From NCBI RefSeq assembly GCF_028823665.1, contig NZ_JAPEHV010000001.1, positions 372,001-436,000 on the forward strand: a stretch of 64,000 nucleotides of DNA, given 5' to 3'. Position numbers and translations under genes: made by a program. Below, piece by piece: positions 35,370-44,256 of the stretch. The notes under the pieces were generated by a model, which was not told where the DNA came from, did no database searches, and saw only the letters and a list, made by a program, of their open reading frames with translations. Source of the stretch: Microbacterium sp. C7(2022) (GTDB lineage: Bacteria > Actinomycetota > Actinomycetes > Actinomycetales > Microbacteriaceae). How positions within the stretch are numbered: the stretch's first letter is position 1; every line of letters starts with the position of its first letter.

Positions 35370-36581
35370 ATGAAAACGTCTGTCCAGTTTGCTTGGGTTG
35401 CAGGCGGCCGAATCGTCGCGGCACTCCTTCAGGCGCTAATGGTTGTGCTGTTGGCCCGAGCTATCTCACCAGCCGACTTCGGACTGTTCTCCGCGGTACA
35501 GGGAGGGCTCCTTGTCGCACTCGCCCTTTCGGGGCTGGGCCTCGGGACGTTTGTCGTCCGCGCGCGCGCACGCGGAGATTCAGAAGGTGCCGTTGTCAAG
35601 GCACTTCAACTGAACGGTAGGACCTCAGTTGCGTATGCTGGCGTGCTGGTTGTAGCTGCGGTCGTAGCCGGGGTTGCCGACCATCGATTCTGGTGGCTAG
35701 TGCCGCTCGCGATTGCGTCTGCCGCTGAGCGGAGTGCCGATGTCTGGCTCGGCGTGGCGATTGCGGATGGTGACGCGATTGTCAACAGCATAAATCTGAT
35801 GTCCCGACGTTTGCTCGCTCTCTTGATCTTCGTGCCGATGGGGCAAACAGGGCTCCCCCCCGTTCTCGTCTACTCGATTGCCGTCGCGGTCGCTGCGCTT
35901 TGTTCGTGGTGGGCCTCCCGTCGCTGGGTCGGCACCAGGCTGACAGCAAGCTCCAGTACCGCTACTTATCGGGCGATTCTCTTAGACTCGCAGGCCTATT
36001 GGCACAACTCGATCGCGGTTCAGCTTCGCAACCTCGACACGGTAATCGCCGCTCTCGTTATGCCCCTTTCTCAAGCGGGGTTCTATGGCATTGCTGCGAG
36101 ATTGACGTCCCCCCTCAGAATCCTCCCGACATCGCTCGCGACGGTACTATTGCCTGCCGCTGCGCGCGCAGGAGCGAGCTCACGCCGACAGCTCAATGTC
36201 ATGATTCTCGCGAGCACAGCCGTGCTGGTCCTCCTCTACTGCGCAGTCGCTGCCCTTGCCGCGCCGACTGTGGATCTGTTGCTCGGTCCCGACTACATCG
36301 GCGCTATCCCTGTGATTCAGATCACATCACTATCACTGATTTTCGCGGGTGCTGCGTCGCTCCTGACCGCGGTACTTCAGGGGTGGGGAATGGGAAAGTA
36401 CGTTAGCCGGGTCGCACTCGGTATGACGGTGACGTGCCTTTGCGGAGTGATCGTAGGAGGGGTCGCTGGCGGAGCTACGGGAGCGGCGCTGGGCCTCGGG
36501 CTCGGATACGTTGTCCAATCCGTACTGCTTGCTACCCGGTACGTTCACTACATATCTCGGGGGACTGACGATGTGGGTTGA
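35370..36581 (+). CDS. Polysaccharide flippase, Wzx-like (MOP superfamily)
   Basis: A 403-residue membrane protein with about twelve helices. The N-terminus SVQFAWVAGGRIVAALLQAL, followed by ISPADFGLFSAVQ, is the classic start of the O-antigen flippase group, and the second half has TVIAALVMPLSQAGFYGIAA and PTSLATVLLPAAAR. It should move the lipid-linked repeat unit to the outer leaflet. Its end overlaps the following gene by 11 nt. Confidence 0.87.
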   Translation: MKTSVQFAWVAGGRIVAALLQALMVVLLARAISPADFGLFSAVQGGLLVALALSGLGLGTFVVRARARGDSEGAVVKALQLNGRTSVAYAGVLVVAAVVAGVADHRFWWLVPLAIASAAERSADVWLGVAIADGDAIVNSINLMSRRLLALLIFVPMGQTGLPPVLVYSIAVAVAALCSWWASRRWVGTRLTASSSTATYRAILLDSQAYWHNSIAVQLRNLDTVIAALVMPLSQAGFYGIAARLTSPLRILPTSLATVLLPAAARAGASSRRQLNVMILASTAVLVLLYCAVAALAAPTVDLLLGPDYIGAIPVIQITSLSLIFAGAASLLTAVLQGWGMGKYVSRVALGMTVTCLCGVIVGGVAGGATGAALGLGLGYVVQSVLLATRYVHYISRGTDDVG

Positions 36582-37674
36582 TGATGGTCGTAGGGCGGAC
36601 ACAATGAGGTTGCAGGGCGTCCCAGCATTTGTGAGTATTGCTGCCCAACATGACAATCTAGGGGACATTGAAATACGTCGAGAATTGCTCCATTGGCTCA
36701 TGATTGAGGGGGTATCGCTGAGGGTGTATGTCGGCGACATGCCAGATTCATACATCAATGCCTTCGGTTCTCTTCGCGACGTGATGCTGTTGAAGAGCGG
36801 TTTACAGTTCCAACTCGAGTTGATCCGCCAGGCGAGTCGGGTGCCCGTGCTGCTGGCGTTCGCCCCGGGTCCTCAGATAGTGCAGAGGGGACTGCGTAGC
36901 AATGCAAAGCTGGTCCTAAATACGGTGAATGCGCGCTATGTCCAGCGCAAGGGTGGGGCCGTGGTTTCCGCAGGCCGGTCCTTCCGTCATGTCGACCCCA
37001 GCCGCACGTCCCTACATCTGATCCGAAGGTTTGTGAAGAGCTTCAACTTCTTGTCGGTACGAGATCGTGCATCTTTGCTGGTTGTGGGATCTCGGGTGCG
37101 CGTGGGTCCTGACCTGGCGTTCGCGGGCCTGCCCGAGACGGTGGATCCGTCTCGGGTGTTTCGACGGATCGCTTTCAGCTTCAGGTATGACTTTAGCCCG
37201 GACCCCTCGCAGTTCGCGAGCGCGGCCCGCCACCTACGTGAGGCTGACATCGACACCGTGCTCGTGTCGCAGGTGGGACGGGACGACGAGGTGCATCGAA
37301 TGCTCTCGGAGGCGTCGGGGGTTCGACTTGTGGCCTGGGGCGATCGGGGTCACGCCGAACAAGAGCACCGAGTCCGGAGCGAGTATTCGACGTGCTCTGT
37401 TGTCGTCAGTAATCGGCTACACGCTCTTCTGTTGGGCGCACAGGCTGGCGCGACACCGGTGATCGTCAGCGACGGCAGGGATAAGCTCTCCGAGACACTC
37501 GCACCATGGCTCTCGCTTGCCCAGGTTCCCCTCTCGCTGGACGGTGTCGAGTGGGCGGACATTGTGCAAGCGACGATTGACAAGGCCGAAATCGCGAACT
37601 CCAGGCGAGCGGCCGTTGATCTACGCGAGAGCATGGTTAGCGTTGCAGCGCAAATGGTGCGTGGAAGTGAGTAA
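36571..37674 (+). CDS. Second polysaccharide pyruvyl transferase family protein
   Basis: A 367-residue protein with FVSIAAQHDNLGDIEIRREL near the N-terminus, the family's Gly/Asp loop, and VVSNRLHALLLGAQAGATPVI near residue 275 with the R-L-H-A motif seen in WcaK-type enzymes. It is clearly different from the protein at 34265-35302, so the repeat unit may carry two ketals or the two proteins act on different residues. ATG 36571 is selected because GGGGGA is 8 nt upstream; ATG 36604 is an alternative. Confidence 0.82.
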   Translation: MWVDDGRRADTMRLQGVPAFVSIAAQHDNLGDIEIRRELLHWLMIEGVSLRVYVGDMPDSYINAFGSLRDVMLLKSGLQFQLELIRQASRVPVLLAFAPGPQIVQRGLRSNAKLVLNTVNARYVQRKGGAVVSAGRSFRHVDPSRTSLHLIRRFVKSFNFLSVRDRASLLVVGSRVRVGPDLAFAGLPETVDPSRVFRRIAFSFRYDFSPDPSQFASAARHLREADIDTVLVSQVGRDDEVHRMLSEASGVRLVAWGDRGHAEQEHRVRSEYSTCSVVVSNRLHALLLGAQAGATPVIVSDGRDKLSETLAPWLSLAQVPLSLDGVEWADIVQATIDKAEIANSRRAAVDLRESMVSVAAQMVRGSE

Positions 37675-37687
37675 CTCAAGGAGCGCG

Positions 37688-38758
37688 ATGAGAGTCGATC
37701 GGGTGCTTTTCATCGCGCCGATGCCGCCCCCCACTCACGGCCAGTCGCTGGCAAGCGTCGCGTTGTTCGAAGCTCTAAAATTGCGGATGCATGACCTCGT
37801 AGTTGTTGACACATCTGAGGGAGGGGGAAGCGCACTAGGTAAGTTGTTGAGAAAGATGACAAGAAGTGCGCGCGCTCTGTGGTCCATACTTTGCGAGCGG
37901 CAAAGCGTGCCTGTTTACCTGTCTGTCAACAGCGGTTCGGGCGCGTGGGTCTCGCTTGGGCTGGTGCTTGCCGCGCGAATCCGTAAGCGTAATCTTGTCC
38001 TGCACTATCATAGCTATCAGGTCGTTACCAAGCGTGCAGTCAGGTACCGATGGCTAGTACGAGGCTCCGGCCCCCGAGCCATCCACGTGGTGCTGAGCGT
38101 CGGCATGGCAACGGCGTTGCGCGAAAGGTTTGGGGCCCGAGTGCGGTGCATGACACTGTCGAATGCTGGTTTGATCGACACCGTGACCGCAGAGCCCCGA
38201 ATTACAGCAGGCGCGCCGTCAGTCGTCCTCGGTCACCTTAGCAACCTAACGCAAGAGAAAGGAATACGCGAGGTCGTCGATCTCGCCGTAGATCTCCGAC
38301 GTGCTGGGCGCGAGGTCGAACTCATCGTCGCAGGCCCGATCGTGAACCATCAGGCAGGCGAGCAAATTGCGAGAGCGCAACTAGCGCTAGGTGCCAACTT
38401 CCGCTACCTAGGCGCCGTTTACGGCGCGGACAAGCGAGATTTTTTCGGACGACTGACCCATTTCGTCTTTCCGTCCACCTACAAGAATGAAGCGGCTCCT
38501 CTTGTCGTCTTGGAAGCTATGGGTGCCGGCATTCCAGTCGCGGCATACGATGTTGGCACGTTGCATGAGATGCTGTCACCGAGCGACTTGCTGGTTCCGG
38601 TACATCAGGACTTCGTTTCCGCAGTGAGCGCGTGGGCGGATCAGTTGGACTGGGCCGAAGCGCACGCAGCGTCCATCGCGAAGTTTGAGGAGATGACTTC
38701 CGCCTACAACGATGAGATTATTGGTGTGGTAAGCGCGTTGGTGGGTCCTTCTCAATGA
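37688..38758 (+). CDS. Glycosyltransferase family 4
   Basis: A 356-residue GT-B enzyme with VLFIAPMPPPTHGQSLASVA at the N-terminus, GHLSNLTQEKGIREVVDLA at the start of the second domain, VELIVAGPI and the nucleotide-sugar site FVFPSTYKNEAAPLVVLEAM followed by GIPVAAYDVG. The Glu-x7-Glu motif is present (NEAAPLVVLE). It should add one sugar to the lipid-linked repeat unit. ATG 37688, 13 nt after the previous stop. Confidence 0.88.
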   Translation: MRVDRVLFIAPMPPPTHGQSLASVALFEALKLRMHDLVVVDTSEGGGSALGKLLRKMTRSARALWSILCERQSVPVYLSVNSGSGAWVSLGLVLAARIRKRNLVLHYHSYQVVTKRAVRYRWLVRGSGPRAIHVVLSVGMATALRERFGARVRCMTLSNAGLIDTVTAEPRITAGAPSVVLGHLSNLTQEKGIREVVDLAVDLRRAGREVELIVAGPIVNHQAGEQIARAQLALGANFRYLGAVYGADKRDFFGRLTHFVFPSTYKNEAAPLVVLEAMGAGIPVAAYDVGTLHEMLSPSDLLVPVHQDFVSAVSAWADQLDWAEAHAASIAKFEEMTSAYNDEIIGVVSALVGPSQ

Positions 38759-38776
38759 GTCGGACGAGGCGTTGCA

Positions 38777-40006
38777 ATGACTGAAGCACGCGGGGAAAGT
38801 ACAGCTCGATCCGCTCCGCGCCTTGCGCCGGGCATGATGATAGGTGCGATTGGCGCGGCGTGGGTGTCGGTCTCGTTCTTCATTCCCATCTATCGCGTGT
38901 TGCCTCCCCCGCTAGCGCGGATGTGGGTCTATGTGGTTATGGGCCTCATACTTCTAGGACCCATCCTCACGATCGCTCGAAGCCCAAAGTGGTGGGGCAT
39001 CTGGATCTTCGCTGGGTACGCATCAGTCGTGGCTACGATCACATCTAGTGGAGAGGCCGGGTTAGGCGAGACGGTTTACGTGGGGCTTCAACTGGCAATT
39101 TTGCTTGGAGTAGCTCCTTTCACGCTGCGAGGCATTTACACGGCAGATCAGCGCCTCATGAGGTGGGCCGCAGGGGCGTTCGTCGTGGGACAGAGCGTTT
39201 CCGGGCTCGCGGGGATTGCGCAGGTCTTTGGTGCGAGTCCGCTTGGTGAGGCAGCGGCAAACGGGCGATCGCCTGGGCTGGCAGGGCATCCGAATGTGCT
39301 CGGGGTGATGGCCGTGATCGCAATCCTTGTGTGTGTCGCCAGCATTATTCGTGGCTACGCAAACCGAGCATTCTGCTTCGCACTTCTCGCGGTCAATGTC
39401 GCTGGTCTGTTGGCGACGGGGAGTCTGAGCTCAATGTCTGCGGGCGCGTTTGGTGTGCTTGTTCTTTTGTACGCGGCTGGCTACCGGGTGCTGAGGATCG
39501 CGTTCGTCGCAGCGATCGTCGTCGGCTTTGCGATTTGGTTCCTGGGAATCCCAGAGGTCGCTCTCGCATTGCGAAATCCGCTCGATCGTTTCTATCAGGT
39601 AACAGGCCAAACAGAAGCAATCAGTACGCTGGACATACGTGCACAGACTTATGATGCAGCGATCGCTGGCATCGCTCGGGATCCGCTCTTAGGAAAGGGC
39701 CTTAGCGCAGAGAGTGCAGCGTCCATTAGTTCGGGAACGGTGGTGCACAATGTGCTCCTCCGCGCTTGGTACCAGGGCGGATTGGTGTTCGGCTTAGCCA
39801 TCGGGCTGATTATCGCCGCGGCACTGCTGGTGACCGTGCAAGCGATCGTTCGACGTCAGAACGGATTGGCTGCATCAGTGATGATTGCGATGCTCAGTTT
39901 CGGAATGACGTCTGCGTTCTTTGAGCAGGCGTACTACTGGTTGCCGGTCCTAGCTGCCTGGGCGTCGCTCCCGCGAAGAACCAGAGATCGGGCTGGGTCT
40001 ACCTAG
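38777..40006 (+). CDS. O-antigen polymerase/ligase-like protein (Wzy)
   Basis: A 409-residue protein of ten to twelve transmembrane helices. The O-antigen ligase/polymerase domain shows GLAGHPNVLGVMAVIAILVC, then FYQVTGQTEAISTLDIRAQ in the large outer loop with IRAQTYDAAIAGIARDPLLG, and VVHNVLLRAWYQGGLVFGL, where the H-N motif corresponds to the conserved catalytic His. It is the last gene of the plus-strand unit. It polymerises repeat units outside the membrane (family knowledge). An IS cluster begins directly after it. Confidence 0.87.
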   Translation: MTEARGESTARSAPRLAPGMMIGAIGAAWVSVSFFIPIYRVLPPPLARMWVYVVMGLILLGPILTIARSPKWWGIWIFAGYASVVATITSSGEAGLGETVYVGLQLAILLGVAPFTLRGIYTADQRLMRWAAGAFVVGQSVSGLAGIAQVFGASPLGEAAANGRSPGLAGHPNVLGVMAVIAILVCVASIIRGYANRAFCFALLAVNVAGLLATGSLSSMSAGAFGVLVLLYAAGYRVLRIAFVAAIVVGFAIWFLGIPEVALALRNPLDRFYQVTGQTEAISTLDIRAQTYDAAIAGIARDPLLGKGLSAESAASISSGTVVHNVLLRAWYQGGLVFGLAIGLIIAAALLVTVQAIVRRQNGLAASVMIAMLSFGMTSAFFEQAYYWLPVLAAWASLPRRTRDRAGST

Positions 40007-40035
40007 AGTTGAGTCGGAACGCGAGCCCTCACTGC

Positions 40036-40232
40036 GGCTACCGCCCGTTCGAAGCACACCGACTCGCCAGTCGGCGGCGGAGGCGTGAGCACGCGCATCG
40101 TATCGATGGGAACGATCGCCTCCGGGAGGTCGTGTACCCGTTGCTACAGCAACGGTGGAGTCCGCATCAGATCAGTCGGTCCCTGCACGGTTCCGCGACG
40201 AGCCCGTGATGCGGCTCAGTCACGAGAGTATC
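40036..40232 (+). pseudogene. IS30-family transposase fragment
   Basis: The conceptual product begins GYRPFEAHRLASRRRRREHA and includes LLQQRWSPHQISRSL, the N-terminal region of IS30 transposases. After that a frameshift is needed: the next frame reads RFRDEPVMRLSHESI, which contains the classic IS30 motif M-R-L-S-H-E-S-I. It is cut at 40232, where the end of another element begins. Both ends of the gene are missing; inactive. Confidence 0.75.
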
Positions 40233-40398
40233 TGAACCGTCCCCGGTTCTCTGCCGCTCCTATGCGGGTGCCAGCACCGGGTGGGCTGGTGTTTCGAGGT
40301 AAGCGTAGTACGTGGCCTCGTGCCCGTCGGGCGGGATGTCGCCGAGGGCGGAGAACAGGAGGCGCGCGTTGCACCAGTCGACCCAGCCTGCGGTGATC
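40233..40398 (-). pseudogene. C-terminal remnant of an IS3-family orfB, with element end
   Basis: On the minus strand the frame reads AGWVDWCNARLLFSALGDIP, then EATYYAYLETPAHPVLAP and a stop at 40260. These are the last ~45 residues of an IS3-type transposase (W-V-D-W-Y-N-x-x-R-L-H-S-A-L-G). The DNA between 40233 and 40260 begins TGAACCGTCCCC, the usual outer end of such elements. The rest of the element continues on the other side of the inserted IS3 at 44257-44814, with a central part lost. Confidence 0.75.
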
Positions 40399-40467
40399 GG
40401 GACTGCTGCACGAGTAGGTGACATCTGATCTGGCTTGCCCGTGGGGTGGGCCTGGAAGGATGTTGCT

Positions 40468-40776
40468 GTGCCCAAGCCGTACCCGAGCGAGTTCCGTGAC
40501 GACGTGGTGCGCGTCGCGCAGAACCGCGAGCCCGGAGTGACGATCGAGCAGATTGCGAAAGACTTCGGTGTTCACCCGATGACGTTGCAGAAGTGGCTCC
40601 AGCGCGCCAAAGTCGAGACCGGAGCCGCTCCCGGGACGACCCGGTCCGAGGCCGCCGAGCTGCGCGAAGCGCGCAAACGGATCCGGTTGCTCGAGCAGGA
40701 GGACGAGGTCCTGCGGCGTGCGGCAGCGTATCTGTCGCAGGCGAACCTGCCGGGAAGAGGTTCTACCCGCTCGTGA
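40468..40776 (+). CDS. IS3-family transposase orfA
   Basis: A 102-residue DNA-binding subunit. It starts VPKPYPSEFRDDVVRVAQ, has a helix-turn-helix around VTIEQIAKDFGVHPMTLQKW and the leucine-zipper-like region LREARKRIRLLEQEDEVLRR. The orfB frame overlaps its end in the -1 phase, the usual IS3 arrangement for programmed frameshifting. GTG 40468 has GGAAGGA upstream. orfA is intact but orfB is disrupted, so it can at most act as a regulator. Confidence 0.88.
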   Translation: MPKPYPSEFRDDVVRVAQNREPGVTIEQIAKDFGVHPMTLQKWLQRAKVETGAAPGTTRSEAAELREARKRIRLLEQEDEVLRRAAAYLSQANLPGRGSTRS

Positions 40777-41014
40777 CGGAGCTCGCCGACGCGGGGATCC
40801 CTGTGACGGTGACGTGTCGGGTGCTCAAGCTCTCCCGCCAGCCCTACTACCGGTGGCTGGCGAACCCCATCACCGAGAGTGAGGTGGTGTGAGTATTTGG
40901 AGTCGTGAGCGCCACTGATTATTGCGGTTGAGCGCCACTCGATATTCACTCTCAGGGCCACTGGTATTGCCGGTGAGCGCCACCCCGGTCGGCGCGACGC
41001 TCACCGGCCCGGGT

Positions 41015-41764
41015 TCAGCCGGCCGCGGCGGCGGTGTGCTCCCGCATGTTGACGTCGCCGGTCTCGATCCAGAGGGTGTTGTGGACGATGCGGTCCATGA
41101 TCGCGTCGGCGTGGACCCCTCCGCCGAGGCGCTGGTGCCAGTCCTTCTTCGCGTACTGGGTGCAGAACACCGTCGAGGTGGCGTCGTAACGGCGTTCGAG
41201 GAGCTCGAGCAGTATGGACCGGACGTCGTCGGTGGGCGGGTCGAGCAGCCATTCGTCGATCACGAGGAGCGTGAACGTGGAGTACTTCCGCAACCACTTC
41301 TCCCGACCGGCGGGCTTGTCTTTCGCCGCGGTCCAGGTCTCTTCGAGGTCGGGCATGCGGATGTAGTGCGCCCGGTAGCGGTGCTGACACGCCTGCTTCG
41401 CCAGCGCCGACCCGAGGTAGCTCTTCCCGGACCCGGTGAAGCCTTGGAACACGACGTTCATGTGCTTCTGGATGAACTGGCAGGTCCCTAGCTGCGCGAT
41501 CACGCCTCTGTCGAGCCCGCGTTGTTCGAGCATGTCGACGCGGCGGAGGTCCACGTTCGGGTAGCGGAGCCCGGCGCGACGGATGAGGCCTTCGACTTTG
41601 GAGTGGGTGAACGCGGCGTGGGCGTCGTCGACTGCGAGCTTGATCCGCTCCTCGAACACCAGCCCGATCGTGAGGCCCTCGTCTTGGATGTCGAGCGCGT
41701 CGACGAGGGCGGGGACGCCCATCTCTCGCAGCTTCCGCTTCGTCTCGCAGTCGAGCCGGCTCAT
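41015..41764 (-). CDS. istB: IS21 helper ATPase
   Basis: A 249-residue AAA+ protein. Walker A is GFTGSGKSYLGSALAKQAC near residue 108, Walker B is TLLVIDEWLLDPP, with SVFCTQYAKKDWH-type sensor region and the end GDVNMREHTA. IstB is a DnaA/DnaC-like ATPase that selects target DNA for the IstA transposase. ATG 41764 overlaps the istA stop by 4 nt. No frameshifts. Confidence 0.93.
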   Translation of the reverse strand: MSRLDCETKRKLREMGVPALVDALDIQDEGLTIGLVFEERIKLAVDDAHAAFTHSKVEGLIRRAGLRYPNVDLRRVDMLEQRGLDRGVIAQLGTCQFIQKHMNVVFQGFTGSGKSYLGSALAKQACQHRYRAHYIRMPDLEETWTAAKDKPAGREKWLRKYSTFTLLVIDEWLLDPPTDDVRSILLELLERRYDATSTVFCTQYAKKDWHQRLGGGVHADAIMDRIVHNTLWIETGDVNMREHTAAAAG

Positions 41765-43320
41765 CGGGTGCCTCCTGCGTAGTAGTCGGCGCCGCGGACG
41801 TAGCCGGCGGGTTCCTCGTCGGCGGGTTCGAACCATGGGCCTGTGCCGCGTTGGTCCTGATTCGAGTCGAGGATCGGCCGCAGGTGCGCATACCTGGGTG
41901 ATCGGACTCGGGAATCGAGTGCGATGCCGGCGGCGGCTTCGACCCGGGTGGCGGAGTAGCGGCGGGTCAACCTGAGCACTGCCAGCGCGGCGCCGAGCCC
42001 CTGCTCGTCGACGGGGACGGACTCGAAGATCCGGTTCACGATCGTGGTGGTGTTCTCCCCGATCCGAGCGGCCCACTCCCGTGCCCGTTGCGGGTCCATC
42101 TGCTGGTAGCGGGGCCCGTCGGGCAGATCCGAGTCGTGCGTCCGGTACTCGTTGACCACCCCGGCTGGGGCGAGGAGATGGCTGGTGAGCCGCTGATCCC
42201 CGGCGAACACCTCGAGGGTGGTGTCGGTGATGCGCAGGTCGACGGACCGACCGATGTTCTCGTAAGGGACCGAGTAGAAGTTCCTCTCGAACACCACATG
42301 TCCGTTCTTCTGGACCTTGCGGCCGTAGAGCCACTGCGAGATCTCGAACGGAACCTGCGGGAGCGGCCGCAGCAGCGGCTTCTCCTCACCCTCGAACACC
42401 GAAAGCCTCGACCCGGCGCGTTTCTGAAACGGCTTCGCGTTGTAAGCGGCGACACGTTCGTAGACCGCGGCCCGCAACTCCGGCAGCGTCGCGAAGGTGC
42501 GGTCGCGGAGAGCCGCGATCACCACCGTCGCAACGTTCCCGACCGTGTCCTCGACACTCGGCTTGTCCTTCGGCTTCTTCACCCGTCCCGGCAGCACCGC
42601 CGCCGAATAGTGCGCCGCGAGCTCCCGATACGCGTCGTTCAGCACCACCTCGCCCTCGGCAGGGTGCTTGATCACACCCGCCTTCAGGTTGTCCGGAACG
42701 ATCCGCGGGACGGACCCGCCGAACCAGTCGAACATCGCCGTGTTCGCGCGCAGCCAGGTGTCCTGCTTCATATCCAGCGTCGGCTCGACGAACGAGTAGC
42801 GGGAGAACGGCAGCGTCGCGACGAACAAGTAGACCCTCGTCGCCTGCCTGGTGACCGGGTCGATCAGCTGCATAGTCTTGCCCGACCAGTCGACCTCGAC
42901 CGTCTGCCCGGCCTTGTGACCGACCCGCGATGCCGCCCCGATCACCAGCACGTGACGCTGGTAGGTCTTGCAGAACCGGTCGTAGCCCATCGCCGTCTCG
43001 CCCTTGGCCCGGCAGGCATCGACGTACTCGCCATGCAGCAGCTTCAACGTCACCCCGACCCTCGCGAGCTCCCGATGCACCTTGTCCCAGTCCGGCTGCG
43101 CGTGAACACTCTCGTGCTCACCACGCCCGGGGAACAGCCGCGCATACACGTCCGCCTCGTCGAGCTCCGCGACGTCGTCCCAGCCGACGCCCTCCCGGTC
43201 AGCGGCGTCGAGCACCGCCGACACCGAGTGCCGAGACATACCCTGCGCCGCGATCTGCCGACCCGTGAGCCCCTCCGCGCGAAGCCTCAACACCAGCTTC
43301 GCCTTGATCCTGCGTACCAT
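41761..43320 (-). CDS. istA: IS21 transposase
   Basis: A 519-residue DDE transposase with an N-terminal helix-turn-helix (LRAEGLTGRQIAAQGMSRHS), first Asp in TVEVDWSGKTMQL, second Asp in RIVPDNLKAGVIK and Glu in DKPSVEDTVGNVATVV. The C-terminal Mu-type domain has NGHVVFERNFYSVPYENIG. ATG 43320 is used because AAGGAG lies about 8 nt upstream; the frame extends 33 nt further to 43353. Intact. Confidence 0.93.
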   Translation of the reverse strand: MVRRIKAKLVLRLRAEGLTGRQIAAQGMSRHSVSAVLDAADREGVGWDDVAELDEADVYARLFPGRGEHESVHAQPDWDKVHRELARVGVTLKLLHGEYVDACRAKGETAMGYDRFCKTYQRHVLVIGAASRVGHKAGQTVEVDWSGKTMQLIDPVTRQATRVYLFVATLPFSRYSFVEPTLDMKQDTWLRANTAMFDWFGGSVPRIVPDNLKAGVIKHPAEGEVVLNDAYRELAAHYSAAVLPGRVKKPKDKPSVEDTVGNVATVVIAALRDRTFATLPELRAAVYERVAAYNAKPFQKRAGSRLSVFEGEEKPLLRPLPQVPFEISQWLYGRKVQKNGHVVFERNFYSVPYENIGRSVDLRITDTTLEVFAGDQRLTSHLLAPAGVVNEYRTHDSDLPDGPRYQQMDPQRAREWAARIGENTTTIVNRIFESVPVDEQGLGAALAVLRLTRRYSATRVEAAAGIALDSRVRSPRYAHLRPILDSNQDQRGTGPWFEPADEEPAGYVRGADYYAGGTR

Positions 43321-44256
43321 CCGAACTACTCCTTCTGCCGCGTGATCAGCCACGCGGCAGAAGGAGCCTAGGAAGGTGGCGCCGAACCGGAATACTCGGT
43401 GGCGCTCAACCGCAATACTGGTGGCGCTCAGAGAAGCGAATATTCAGTGGTGGAGGCGTATCGCGCGAACGCGCTATTCGACGCCCACCAGGACGACCCC
43501 GAGTTCGGGCACCGGCTCCTCGCCGACGAGGCCCGCGATGCCGGCGAAGCGATGTCGGACCGGACCGCGTGGCGGATCGCGTCGACCAACGGCTGGTTCA
43601 GCGCGTTCGGGAAGCCCAAGCGGAGCAAGGCCCGCCGACCGGGACCGCCCGTGCACGACGACCTCTGCGCCGTCGTCGACGAGCACGGCCGGACCCGACA
43701 CGTGTTCGCCGCGGACGCGCCCAACGAACTGTGGCTCACGGACATCACCGAGCACAAGACCGCCGAGGGCAAGCTCTACCTCTGCGCGATCAAGGACGTC
43801 TACTCAGGTCGGATCGTGGGGTACTCGATCGACTCGAGAATGAAGTCGCGTCTGGCCGTCCAGGCGCTCGAGAACGCCGTCGCGATGCGCGGCGACGTCG
43901 CCGGCTGCATCGTGCATTCCGACAGGGGATCTCAATTCCGCAGCCGGAAGATGCTCCGCGCTCTCAGCCGGCATCGCATGGTCGGGTCCATGGGAAGAGT
44001 GGGCTCGAGCGGAGACAACGCAGCCATGGAATCGTTCTTCGCGCTGCTGCAGAAGAACGTCCTCGACCGCCGCACCTGGACCACCCGCGAGCAACTCCGC
44101 ATCGCGGTGGTGACCTGGATCGAACGGACCTACCACCGTCGCCGCCGACAGGCCCGCCTGGGCCGTTTGACGCCCATCGAGTTCGAGACCATCATGAACA
44201 CGACCGTCGCACTGGCGGCGTGACTACAACCTGTCACCTATCCGTGCAGCAGTCCC

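Larger units (their letters stand above)
40890..43446 (-). mobile_element. IS21-family element with 6-bp target duplication
   Basis: The ends are TGAGTATT at 40890 and, on the other strand, TGAATATT at 43446. Both ends carry several copies of GAGCGCCAC spaced in similar ways (with TATTGCGGTTGAGCGCCAC shared by both), the multiple terminal repeats typical of IS21. The direct repeat GTGGTG at 40884-40889 and 43447-43452 flanks it exactly. istA and istB are intact, so the element may be active. Confidence 0.93.
40752..44223 (+). pseudogene. IS3-family orfB (DDE transposase), split by IS21
   Basis: The 5' part (40752-40889) reads GKRFYPLVTELADAGIPVTV to NPITESEVV; the 3' part (43453-44223) continues EAYRANALFDAHQDDPEFGH to the end. 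Removing the IS21 element and one GTGGTG copy restores one frame. The catalytic core is intact in the 3' part: first Asp in LWLTDITEHKTAEGK, second Asp in CIVHSDRGSQF, Glu in SSGDNAAMESFFALLQ. The disruption is recent, since both parts are free of other stops. Confidence 0.9.
40399..44256 (+). mobile_element. IS3-family element, interrupted by an IS21 element
   Basis: Terminal inverted repeats are visible: the left end starts GGGACTGCTGCACG, and the right end, read on the other strand, starts GGGACTGCTGCACG as well, with similarity continuing about 25 bp (TAGGTGACA). Without the 2557-bp IS21 insertion and its 6-bp target duplication the element is about 1.3 kb, normal for IS3. It carries orfA and a split orfB. 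The element itself sits inside an older IS3 remnant; no clear target duplication, perhaps because of later loss. Confidence 0.87.

Noticed and set aside
40216..40575. A 119-codon minus-strand frame across the IS junction
   Set aside because: It joins an unrelated frame of one IS remnant to the antisense of orfA; the recognisable transposase remnant is in another frame.
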